Below, piece by piece: positions 1 through 6,140 of a DNA stretch of 10,000 bases. The notes beneath the pieces were generated by a model that ran no database searches, was not told the origin of the DNA, and worked only from the letters and a program-made list of their open reading frames with translations. Source of the DNA: Flavobacterium sp. (GTDB lineage: Bacteria > Bacteroidota > Bacteroidia > Flavobacteriales > Flavobacteriaceae); the NCBI RefSeq assembly GCF_020217025.1, contig NZ_JAIWOF010000003.1:1-10000 (forward strand), in the 5' to 3' direction. A program made the position numbers and the translations under genes. Every line of letters starts with the position of its first letter. Positions within the stretch are counted from its first letter, which is position 1.

Positions 1-332
1 CCCGTTGTTGAATAAGAAGTCCCTGAAGCATTATCACATCTATATCTAAAATAATATGTTGTATTAGGAGTTAATCCTGTCAAGTTTTTTGGCGAAACCC
101 AAGTACCGGCAGTACTTCCTCCAGCTCCCGAAAGCGGCGAAAGAGCTACATTTCCAGCATTATCTGTAGCCAATTGAGAATAAAGAGTTGTTGTAGAACT
201 TGATGTTACTTGGAAGCTAATAGTTGCCGAAGTTGCAGTAATATTATAAGAACTTGGCGCAGAGAACGTAGCAACCTGCGCATTTCCAAATGTAAATGGA
301 AATAATAAAAGAAATAGTAATCTTGTTTTCAT
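1..332 (-). CDS. Secreted fibronectin-III-like protein, N-terminal fragment
   Basis: The gene is read from an ATG at 332-330 down to the window edge, so only about 110 residues are visible and the C-terminus is missing. Residues 1-19 form a clear signal peptide: Lys and Arg at 2-4, a Leu/Phe-rich core, and a probable signal peptidase I cut after Ala18-Gln19. The mature part is rich in Ser, Thr, Gly and Tyr and looks like a beta-sandwich. Near residues 86-110 it has the LTPNTTYYFRYR pattern followed by an N-x-SG-T-x-Y strand, typical of fibronectin type III domains in extracellular Bacteroidota proteins. Such proteins are often long adhesins or enzymes exported by the type IX system, but the C-terminal sorting domain that would prove this is outside the window. 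It diverges from the kinase gene at 538. The specific function is unknown. Confidence 0.8.
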   Translation of the reverse strand, partial: MKTRLLFLLLFPFTFGNAQVATFSAPSSYNITATSATISFQVTSSSTTTLYSQLATDNAGNVALSPLSGAGGSTAGTWVSPKNLTGLTPNTTYYFRYRCDNASGTSYSTT

Positions 333-356
333 AAGAGGATATTTTAAAATTTGATT

Positions 357-390
357 CAAAAGTATTCTCAATCACATCTTAAATTTTCAA
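357..390 (-). promoter_or_regulatory. Candidate Bacteroidota promoter for the secreted protein gene
   Basis: On the minus strand a TACTTTTG box (364-357) matches the Bacteroidota -7 consensus TAnnTTTG. A TTG (390-388) lies 23 bases upstream of it, at the long end of the accepted -33 spacing. Transcription would start near 350, giving a leader of roughly 20 bases before the ATG at 332. The match is by eye; in such AT-rich DNA a chance hit is possible. Confidence 0.4.
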
Positions 391-512
391 TGAGTTTACC
401 AAACCCTATTTTCCGTTAACGAAAAAACAAGACTAAAAATAATTAAAATCGATTTCGTTAATCTAAAACCTAGTTTCATAAACTGAACAAAAATCCAAAC
501 CTTATTATTTCT

Positions 513-520
513 TATATTTG
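513..520 (+). promoter_or_regulatory. Candidate -7 promoter box for the kinase-regulator pair
   Basis: TATATTTG is an exact match to the Bacteroidota -7 element TAnnTTTG. No TTG or TTTG is present 17-23 bases upstream, so the -33 element is missing or weak, which would fit a promoter that needs an activator. The predicted start of transcription falls around 524-528, only about ten bases before the kinase start codon. Confidence 0.45.
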
Positions 521-526
521 TTATAA

Positions 527-541
527 ATGAATTCAAATTGA
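527..541 (+). other. Four-codon upstream ORF overlapping the kinase start
   Basis: An ATG at 527-529 opens a four-residue reading frame (MNSN) that ends in TGA at 539-541. This stop overlaps the TTG start of the kinase (538-540) in the string TTGA. The ATG also lies almost at the predicted transcription start, so it could be read as a leaderless start whose termination places a ribosome on the kinase TTG. This is arrangement seen in the sequence; the coupling is inference. Confidence 0.3.
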
Positions 542-3396
542 AATTTTTTCAAACGATACTACTCTTTTTATTTACTCAAATCTTTTTTGGGCAAAACCCT
601 TATTATTATACGTTGGACAAAACTAACGGGCTACCATCCAATAGTGTATATGATATTTTTCAAGACAGTAAAGGTTTCATGTGGTTTGCAACGGGAAAAG
701 GATTGTGCCGATATGACGGAAGTACGTTTAAAACTTATTCATCGGACAACCAAACTTCTAAATCAGGCTCTTGTATTAATGAAGATTCGTTTGGTCGAAT
801 TTGGTACATCAACTTTGATGGCTATTTATATTATGTTGAAGATGGTGAATTAAAAAATTTACCCCAAAAAGAATCTGTTGGATACATGAAATATGGTGTA
901 ATTAAAGACAAACTATACTTAATGCAATCTAAAAGTATTGCCATTTATGATTTGAAAAAGGTGCAATTTATACAATCGATTCCAATTCCAGAAGCCAATG
1001 TTTTAAGCACCTTTGTAACCGAGTCTAAATTTTGTTTCATAAGTGATAAGTTGTATGAAATTGAATTTTCAAAACCTATAAAATCACATGAATTAACTGA
1101 AGATTTTAAAAAGTATTTAAATGTTCCTATTGTTCAAGCAAACAAAGATGAACTTTTTATTGTTTCAAAATTTACAAATCAATATTATAACTACAAAAAC
1201 AATCAGTTTACTCAAAAAAAATTTACTTGTCTGTTTGACTTTGTACAAAATTTAGCCATTATTGATAATACACCTTGGTTGTGCACACCAAACGGAGTTA
1301 TTAAATACGAAAAAGAAAAAGGCACTACTTACTTTTCTGAATATAATATCTCATACATATTCAAAGACAAACAAAAAAATTATTGGATTTCTACTATTAA
1401 CAACGGTCTTCTTTTTATTCAGGATTTTGAAAACAACTTTATTAAGTTAGATCCAAAACCTACCATATTATCACCTTATAATAATCAAATTTTAATTGGA
1501 ACCGAAAACGAAGTTATCTACGGTTTACAATTAGATAATTTAAACATTAAAACCATATATAAAAGCAATAGTAATCATCCCATTTATCAAATTGAGGCAA
1601 ACGAAAAAGAAAAAACCATTTATTTTACATCGTTGAAATTTAAAATTTTAAATCAAAATTATAAGCTTATCAACGAAACTGCCGTTGCAATTAAAGACAT
1701 AAAAAAAGTGGATGAAAGTTATTATTCTTTTGCCGGAAGCGGATTGTGTGGTTTAATAAAAGTAGGAAGCAAAAAAAGTATTTGGGACAAACTATACCAG
1801 AAAAACATTCAAAAAGATCCAAAATTCAAAGAATGCCAATTACTCAATTTAAAAGGAAAATCAACGGTGTATAATTCACATAATAATTGTATTTATTATG
1901 CTACTAATATGGGATTAAAATTTATTGATTTGAATGGTTTGAAAGAATTAAAATTCAACAACAAAACACTTTATATTACCAATTTACAATCCTATAATAA
2001 TGTCGTTTACGCTTTGTCAACAAGTGAAGAATTATATAAGATTGATTCTAATAATAAAGTAACAAAAGTTTCTGTGTTTGAAAAACACTTAAAAGAACGC
2101 TTTACTAAGTTTAAAATTCAAGAGAACTCCATTTTTATTTTTACCACAAACGGAATAATTGAATACAATTTAATTAAAAACTACTATCGTAAAATTTTAC
2201 CTTTAACTAGCGATCTAGAAGTTACCGACGTTGCTGTAATTGGGAATAAAATTTATTTTGCTACCTCAAAAGGGATTATTGTAAAAAATAAATTCAAGAA
2301 CAAAGAATTTGCCAAACCTGAATTAATCATCAACGAAATAAAAGTTAATGGCACTCTTCAAAAAGAGAATAACTTAAATGAATTAGAATACAATCAAAAC
2401 AACATTACTGTTAATTTTTCTGTACTCTCTTTTAATCCAAATGAAAAAAATAGTGTTTTATACAAAATAAACAATGGAAACTGGAATCGCTTGGATATTG
2501 ATAACAAGAATCTGATTTTATCTTCTATTTCTCCTGGAGATTATAACGTATATTTAAAAATAGATGCTAATTATGAAACACCTATTCAACAAATCCATTT
2601 TAAAATCAATAATCCCTTTTGGTTAAATCCTTTTTTCTTAATTTATTTAGGATTGATTATCATTGCTTTAGCTTATACTTTTTACAAATATCAGATTCAA
2701 AAAATCGAAAAGAAAAACCAACTTTTATTAGATAAAGTCAATTTAGAAAAGAATTTAAATCAATCGAAGCTGAAAGCGATTAAATCACAAATGAATCCGC
2801 ATTTCTTTTACAACGCTTTAAATACAATTCAATCTTTTATTTTATCTAACGATAAAAAACAAGCGGTTTCCTATTTATCAAAATTCTCTACACTTACTCG
2901 AACAATTTTGGAAATGAGTGAAAAAGAAAACATCACCCTTTCGGAAGAAATTAAAACTTTAGGATTGTATTTAGACATTGAAAAAGCTCGTTTTGATGAA
3001 GATTTTAGTTACGATATCAATATTGGTTATGGTATTGACATTGAAAACATTAAAATTCCATCTATGCTGTTACAACCTTATGTTGAAAACGCGGTAAAAC
3101 ATGGTTTGCTGCACAAAAAAGGAGAGAAAAAAGTAACCATAGATTTCGAAAGAATATTTGATTCTTTAAAAATAACTATTGATGATAACGGAATTGGACG
3201 ACAAAAAAGCGCCGAACTAAAAGCTATTAAAAACAAAGATCATCTATCATTTGCTACTGAAGCCATGCAGAATCGTATCGAATTACTCAATCAATATAAA
3301 CAACAAAATATTACCATTAATTTTGAAGACAAAATAAACAAAAATGGTCAATCTTCTGGAACAAAAGTTATTATAGAAATTCCAATTACCTACTAA
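538..3396 (+). CDS. LytS-type sensor histidine kinase with beta-propeller sensor
   Basis: This 952-residue membrane sensor should autophosphorylate and pass phosphate to the regulator encoded next door. Residues 1-19 are a signal peptide. A Reg_prop-type beta-propeller follows, clearest at 25-61 (NGLPSNSVYDIFQD, then W-F-A-T-x-x-G-L-x-R-Y-D-G), with further blades such as 237-300 and others to about 600. A Y_Y_Y domain spans about 618-691, a membrane helix 698-718, and a charged coiled-coil linker runs to about 750. The His_kinase domain has phospho-acceptor His755 in MNPHFFYNALN, an N-box at 841-856 with Asn851, and a G-box DDNGIGR at 882-888. Domain order places the sensor in the periplasm and the kinase in the cytoplasm. 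The start is TTG: there is no in-frame ATG before residue 48, a TGA lies in frame at 484, and TTG begins the signal peptide correctly. The ligand is unknown; this is not a one-piece hybrid because receiver and output are on a separate protein. Confidence 0.92.
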   Translation: MKFFQTILLFLFTQIFFGQNPYYYTLDKTNGLPSNSVYDIFQDSKGFMWFATGKGLCRYDGSTFKTYSSDNQTSKSGSCINEDSFGRIWYINFDGYLYYVEDGELKNLPQKESVGYMKYGVIKDKLYLMQSKSIAIYDLKKVQFIQSIPIPEANVLSTFVTESKFCFISDKLYEIEFSKPIKSHELTEDFKKYLNVPIVQANKDELFIVSKFTNQYYNYKNNQFTQKKFTCLFDFVQNLAIIDNTPWLCTPNGVIKYEKEKGTTYFSEYNISYIFKDKQKNYWISTINNGLLFIQDFENNFIKLDPKPTILSPYNNQILIGTENEVIYGLQLDNLNIKTIYKSNSNHPIYQIEANEKEKTIYFTSLKFKILNQNYKLINETAVAIKDIKKVDESYYSFAGSGLCGLIKVGSKKSIWDKLYQKNIQKDPKFKECQLLNLKGKSTVYNSHNNCIYYATNMGLKFIDLNGLKELKFNNKTLYITNLQSYNNVVYALSTSEELYKIDSNNKVTKVSVFEKHLKERFTKFKIQENSIFIFTTNGIIEYNLIKNYYRKILPLTSDLEVTDVAVIGNKIYFATSKGIIVKNKFKNKEFAKPELIINEIKVNGTLQKENNLNELEYNQNNITVNFSVLSFNPNEKNSVLYKINNGNWNRLDIDNKNLILSSISPGDYNVYLKIDANYETPIQQIHFKINNPFWLNPFFLIYLGLIIIALAYTFYKYQIQKIEKKNQLLLDKVNLEKNLNQSKLKAIKSQMNPHFFYNALNTIQSFILSNDKKQAVSYLSKFSTLTRTILEMSEKENITLSEEIKTLGLYLDIEKARFDEDFSYDINIGYGIDIENIKIPSMLLQPYVENAVKHGLLHKKGEKKVTIDFERIFDSLKITIDDNGIGRQKSAELKAIKNKDHLSFATEAMQNRIELLNQYKQQNITINFEDKINKNGQSSGTKVIIEIPITY

Positions 3397-3397
3397 A

Positions 3398-4144
3398 ATG
3401 AAAGCCATTATTATAGACGACGAAAAGAGAGCACGAATTTCGCTTGCCTTACTTTTACAAGAATATTGTCCAGAAGTTACCGTAGTAGCCGAATGTGAAA
3501 ATCTACCAGAAGGCATAAAAGCCATCAGAAAGCAACAACCTGATATTGTTTTATTAGACATTGAAATGCCAGGTCATAGCGGCTTAGAGTTATTGGACTT
3601 TTTTGATGAAAACGAAATTAATTTTTCAATTATTTTTACTACTGCTTATAATGAATACGCCTTAAAAGCATTCAAATTTTCGGCAGTCGATTACTTATTG
3701 AAACCAATAATCCCAGAAGAATTAGCTGAAGCCATTCAACGCGTTGCCAAACAAAAACAGCGTTTTGAAAATTTTATAACCTTTAAAGAAAACTTACAAC
3801 AAGAAAGCTTAACTAAAATAGCGGTCCCGTCAGGGAATACATTGTTATTTTTAGACACCAATAAAATCATGTACATTAAAGGAGAAGGCGCTTATTCAGA
3901 AGTATTTTGCAATGATGGAAACAAACAATTGGTTAGCCGAAACTTAAAGAATTTCGAAGATATTTTATGTTCTGATTCCCGATTTTTACGTATTCACAAA
4001 TCTTATATCGTAAACTTCAACTTTGTAACAGCTTTCAACAAATCAGATGGTGGAAGTATTGAATTAGAAAACAAAATACAAATTCCGGTTTCTCCTGATA
4101 AATCGCAAACTATTCTAAATCAAATTCAGATTATAAAACGTTAG
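3398..4144 (+). CDS. LytTR-family response regulator
   Basis: This 248-residue cytoplasmic transcription regulator is the likely partner of the upstream kinase. Residues 1-120 are a receiver domain: acidic pocket Asp7-Asp8, phospho-acceptor Asp54 in LLDIEMPGHSGLEL, the conserved TTA at 81-83, and Lys102 in the LLKP motif. Residues 140-245 are a LytTR DNA-binding domain, recognisable by the strand around IMYIKGEGAYSEV (157-169) and by FLRIHKSYIVNFNFV (196-210). The ATG lies one base after the kinase TAA (TAAAATG), implying cotranscription and coupled translation. Its TAG stop overlaps the aroA stop on the other strand. All receiver residues are intact, so phosphorylation-dependent control is expected. 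Target genes cannot be read from the sequence, although the repeated CGTTAA cores upstream of the kinase could indicate autoregulation. Confidence 0.94.
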   Translation: MKAIIIDDEKRARISLALLLQEYCPEVTVVAECENLPEGIKAIRKQQPDIVLLDIEMPGHSGLELLDFFDENEINFSIIFTTAYNEYALKAFKFSAVDYLLKPIIPEELAEAIQRVAKQKQRFENFITFKENLQQESLTKIAVPSGNTLLFLDTNKIMYIKGEGAYSEVFCNDGNKQLVSRNLKNFEDILCSDSRFLRIHKSYIVNFNFVTAFNKSDGGSIELENKIQIPVSPDKSQTILNQIQIIKR

Positions 4145-5394
4145 TTTATTTCAGAGTTTTCAATTCCAACTAGCTTCAAATCTTTCCAAAAATCTGGATA
4201 GGATTTAGAAACCACCTCAGCTTGATTAATTGCAATTGGAACTTCCAAAGCTAAAGGCGCAAAAGCCATGGCCATTCTGTGGTCTTGATAAGTTGAGATT
4301 GAAATATTTTCCTTAATTCCAGAAGAAGATTTCAAATGTAAAGAATCATTAGTTACTGAAATTTCAGCTCCTAATTTTGTTAGTTCTATTTTTAAAGCTT
4401 CTAATCGATCCGTTTCTTTGATTTTTAGCGTATGTAATCCTGTTAAATCGCAACCTATTCCTAATCCAAAACAGGTTACCGCAATGGTTTGAGCAATATC
4501 AGGACAATTATTTAATTGGTAATTGACAATTGACAATTGACAATTTTTTGTTTTAGAAATCGTAATTGAATTATCACTATTAAAAGTAGTTTCAACTCCA
4601 AAATCTTTATAAATATCAATCAAAGCACTATCGCCTTGAAGACTATTCTTTTTATAACTTGAAAGTGTAACTTGAAAACCTATTTCAGACAAGGCAACAA
4701 TAGAATACCAATAAGAAGCAGATGACCAATCGGATTCAATGGTTAAAGGAGTTGGGTGTTGGGTGTTGGGTGTTGGATTTACTTTAATTACATTATTTTC
4801 AAAAGAAGTCATCACTCCAATTTCATTCAATAACGCTAAAGTCATTTTGATGTATGGAATTGAGGTGATTTCGCCTTCAAGTGTTAACTCTAAACCATTT
4901 TCAAGCTTTGGAGCAATTAATAAAAGTGCCGAAATATACTGGCTACTCACATTAGCTGGAAGCGAAACTTTATTCTGTTTTATTTTTTTTCCTTTAATAC
5001 GGATTGGCGGGAAACCTTCGTTTTCTTCATAAGTAATTTCGGCTCCTAATTCATTTAAAGCGTCAACTAAAATTTTTATCGGACGCTCTTTCATTCTTGA
5101 CGAGCCTGTTAAAACCACTTCTTTTCCTTCTTGAATAGAAAAATAAGCGGTAAGAAATCGCATAGCTGTTCCTGCGTGGTGAACGTCAATGAGTTGTGAA
5201 TGGTGAATAGTGAATAGTGAATTTAGTGCTTTTTGCATCACTTCCGAATCATCAGAATTGGAGGTGTTTTCTAAAGTTAAATTTGGATACAAAGCCTGCA
5301 ACAACAACAATCTATTGGTTTCAGATTTTGAACCCGTGATTGTTACTTTTCCCTTTTCCCTTTTCCCTTTTCCCTTTTCTAAATGTAAATTCAT
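4141..5394 (-). CDS. aroA: 3-phosphoshikimate 1-carboxyvinyltransferase (EPSP synthase)
   Basis: This cytoplasmic enzyme of the shikimate pathway joins phosphoenolpyruvate to shikimate-3-phosphate. From the ATG at 5394 it has 417 residues, a normal family length. Active-site motifs are present in order: GSKSETNR (Lys23, Ser24, Arg28), HAGTAMR (73-79), RMKERP (100-105), SSQ (150-152), the catalytic Asp299 in CPDIAQ, KETDR with Glu327 and Arg330, QDHR (370-373) and Lys397 in SKSYPDFW. Compared with the E. coli NAGTAMRP segment, Asn is His73 and Pro is Phe80, while the glyphosate-related Gly is kept (Gly75). A longer in-frame start at 5460 would overlap the exporter gene by 67 bases and add a non-family leader, so I chose 5394, where TAATG overlaps the exporter stop by one base. 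Four heptanucleotide arrays interrupt low-conservation segments (residues 6-16, 58-66, 206-216, 284-294). All key residues are intact, so the enzyme is probably functional. Confidence 0.95.
   Translation of the reverse strand: MNLHLEKGKGKREKGKVTITGSKSETNRLLLLQALYPNLTLENTSNSDDSEVMQKALNSLFTIHHSQLIDVHHAGTAMRFLTAYFSIQEGKEVVLTGSSRMKERPIKILVDALNELGAEITYEENEGFPPIRIKGKKIKQNKVSLPANVSSQYISALLLIAPKLENGLELTLEGEITSIPYIKMTLALLNEIGVMTSFENNVIKVNPTPNTQHPTPLTIESDWSSASYWYSIVALSEIGFQVTLSSYKKNSLQGDSALIDIYKDFGVETTFNSDNSITISKTKNCQLSIVNYQLNNCPDIAQTIAVTCFGLGIGCDLTGLHTLKIKETDRLEALKIELTKLGAEISVTNDSLHLKSSSGIKENISISTYQDHRMAMAFAPLALEVPIAINQAEVVSKSYPDFWKDLKLVGIENSEIN
4514..4545 (-). repeat. Heptamer array AATTGAC inside aroA
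   Basis: On the plus strand there is one variant unit AATTGGT (4514-4520), three perfect AATTGAC units (4521-4541) and a partial AATT (4542-4545). Read on the coding strand as GTCAATT it encodes aroA residues 284-294, NCQLSIVNYQL, immediately before the catalytic CPD motif (Asp299). The coding orientation is open in all three phases, whereas the opposite orientation contains TGA. Confidence 0.9.
4751..4778 (-). repeat. Heptamer array GTTGGGT inside aroA
   Basis: Three perfect GTTGGGT units (4751-4771) are followed by one unit with a single change, GTTGGAT (4772-4778). On the coding strand (ACCCAAC) they encode aroA residues 206-216, NPTPNTQHPTP, in the loop before the ESDWSSASYW motif. Both strand orientations are free of stops, which also creates a spurious plus-strand ORF here. 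Confidence 0.9.
5196..5223 (-). repeat. Heptamer array GTGAATA inside aroA
   Basis: Four consecutive units lie here on the plus strand: GTGAATG, GTGAATA, GTGAATA and GTGAATT. The coding strand encodes aroA residues 58-66, NSLFTIHHS, just before the HHAGTAMR motif. The coding orientation (TATTCAC) is stop-free in every phase; the opposite orientation contains TAG. Confidence 0.88.
5351..5379 (-). repeat. Heptamer array CCCTTTT at the 5' end of aroA
   Basis: Four perfect CCCTTTT units (5351-5378) plus one base, preceded by a degenerate unit (5344-5350). On the coding strand they encode the basic stretch EKGKGKREKGK at aroA residues 6-16, directly before the VTITGSKS strand that carries the substrate-binding Lys23 and Ser24. 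The first units begin only about 15 bases after the start codon. Confidence 0.92.
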
Positions 5395-5720
5395 TATTTG
5401 GTAACCATTTTTAATCCAACTATGGATAAAATTAATGTGGAAATGAAAAACACACGCCAAAACGTTGCCGGTTCTTTAAAAACAATAATTCCTACTAAAA
5501 CACTTCCTACAGCACCAATTCCTGTCCAAACGGCATAAGCAGTTCCGATGGGTAATTCTTTGGTGGCTTTTACTAACAATATCATACTGATTGAAAGACA
5601 TACCAAAAAACCACCGTACCAAATTAAAGAAGTGTTTCCTGTTGATTCTTTTGCTTTTCCTAAACAGGTTGCAAAACCTACTTCGAATAATCCTGCTATG
5701 ATGAGTAAAATCCAGTTCAT
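5394..5720 (-). CDS. Small multidrug resistance (SMR) family exporter, SugE/Gdx-like
   Basis: This is a 108-residue inner-membrane protein with four predicted helices (about 2-21, 31-50, 58-78 and 85-104), exactly the SMR size. The essential membrane carboxylate is Glu13 in AGLFEVGFA. The third helix carries GTAYAVWTGIGAVG (59-72), characteristic of SMR proteins and close to SugE. In the SugE/Gdx branch the substrate is usually guanidinium; the Trp found there after the Glu is Phe16 here, so substrate assignment is tentative. SMR transporters work as dimers driven by proton exchange; a single gene implies a homodimer. Its TAA shares one base with the aroA ATG (TAATG), so the two are almost certainly cotranscribed and translationally coupled. 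I see no guanidine riboswitch in the 92 bases upstream, which hold an inverted repeat of heptamers instead. Confidence 0.88.
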   Translation of the reverse strand: MNWILLIIAGLFEVGFATCLGKAKESTGNTSLIWYGGFLVCLSISMILLVKATKELPIGTAYAVWTGIGAVGSVLVGIIVFKEPATFWRVFFISTLILSIVGLKMVTK

Positions 5721-5728
5721 ATTTTTAT

Positions 5729-5815
5729 TAAGGTAAAAGGAAAAGGGTGAAGGGTGAAAGGAAATTCAAAATCAACAAGTGACCTTTTACCTTTAACCCT
5801 TTACCATTAACCTTA
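5729..5815. repeat. 33-base inverted repeat built of heptamers
   Basis: The arms are 5729-5761 and 5783-5815, each 33 bases, with a 21-base loop; 27 of 33 positions are complementary. Each arm has a seven-base rhythm: the left reads TAAGGTA, AAAGGAA, AAGGGTG, AAGGGTG, AAAGG, and the right reads CCTTTTA, CCTTTAA, CCCTTTA, CCATTAA, CCTTA. It fills most of the gap between the exporter start (5720) and the pyrophosphohydrolase stop, and the right arm includes that stop codon. The transcript could fold into a long hairpin, but there is no U-tract after it, so a standard intrinsic terminator is not supported. It may protect an mRNA end or be a remnant of the repeat process seen in aroA. Confidence 0.75.
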
Positions 5816-6139
5816 TTTAAGTTTCTCGTTATTATGATGTCTATCGTGATCGCGTTTGGTTTTTAAATCCATTTTTTTATCAAAAGCGGCTTGTAAATCT
5901 ACACCTGTTTGATTCGCCAAACACAAAACTACAAAAACTACATCAGCAAGCTCTTCTCCTAAGTCTTTGTTTTTATCGGATTCTTTTTCGGATTGCTCGC
6001 CATAACGACGAGCTATAATTCGGGCTACTTCACCTACTTCTTCAGTAAGTTGAGCCATATTAGTTAATTCATTGAAATAACGAACACCATGTTCTTTAAT
6101 CCAATTATCTACTTCTTGTTGGGAATTTTTTATGTTCAT
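5813..6139 (-). CDS. MazG-like nucleotide pyrophosphohydrolase
   Basis: A 108-residue, all-alpha cytoplasmic protein of the single-domain MazG-like family, which hydrolyses nucleoside triphosphates to monophosphate and pyrophosphate, often as a house-cleaning function. The metal-binding signature is complete: Glu33, Glu34 and Glu37 in LTEEVGEVARII, and Glu63 with Asp66 in GEELADVVFVVLCLANQTG. The length is normal for single-domain members and shorter than the double-domain MazG of E. coli. The C-terminus is charged and His-rich (RDHDRHHNN). The ATG at 6139 lies one base after the stop of the upstream secreted protein gene, so they share a transcript despite unrelated locations. The exact nucleotide substrate cannot be read from sequence; dUTPase-like or canonical/non-canonical NTP activity are both possible. 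Confidence 0.9.
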   Translation of the reverse strand: MNIKNSQQEVDNWIKEHGVRYFNELTNMAQLTEEVGEVARIIARRYGEQSEKESDKNKDLGEELADVVFVVLCLANQTGVDLQAAFDKKMDLKTKRDHDRHHNNEKLK

Positions 6140-6140
6140 A

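Larger units (their letters stand above)
333..537. other. Divergent intergenic region with repeated CGTTAA core
   Basis: This 205-base gap separates the leftward secreted-protein gene from the rightward kinase gene. It contains a candidate promoter for each. It also has a perfect 9-base inverted repeat, TTAACGAAA at 416-424 and TTTCGTTAA at 453-461. Viewed as direct repeats, CGTTAA occurs at 414-419 and 456-461, exactly 42 bases apart (about four helical turns). The extended copies TCCGTTAAC (412-420) and TTCGTTAAT (454-462) each differ by one position from the published LytTR-domain recognition pattern. They are therefore possible operator half-sites for the adjacent LytTR regulator, though the spacing is twice the usual one. 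No ORF or RNA gene is visible here. Confidence 0.4.

Noticed and set aside
527..560. Frameshift at the kinase start caused by a sequencing error
   Set aside because: The TGA that closes the ATG frame precedes the T homopolymer, so an indel there would not join the ATG to the signal peptide; TTG gives a normal signal peptide directly.
3283..3561. Minus-strand ORF across the kinase-regulator junction
   Set aside because: It is antisense to two conserved domains and shows no recognisable family features.
538..4144. One-piece hybrid two-component system (HTCS)
   Set aside because: Kinase and regulator are separate proteins, the kinase is LytS-type and the output domain is LytTR, not AraC.
4739..5032. 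Plus-strand ORF opposite aroA
   Set aside because: It is antisense to a complete conserved enzyme and is kept open partly by the GTTGGGT array, which has no stops on either strand.
5210..5404. Plus-strand ORF across the aroA 5' end
   Set aside because: Its Phe/Pro-rich end is only the reverse reading of the CCCTTTT array, and it lies opposite conserved aroA motifs.
4141..5460. Longer aroA starting at an ATG at 5460
   Set aside because: It would add 22 residues with no family similarity and overlap the exporter by 67 bases; the ATG at 5394 overlaps the exporter stop by one base and gives a normal N-terminus.
4514..5815. Repeat arrays as a CRISPR array
   Set aside because: Units are 7 bases, directly adjacent, without unique spacers, and there are no cas genes nearby.
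5729..5815. Inverted repeat as an intrinsic terminator
   Set aside because: There is no U-tract after the stem on either strand, the stem is very long and imperfect, and its arms are A/G- or C/T-rich heptamers.
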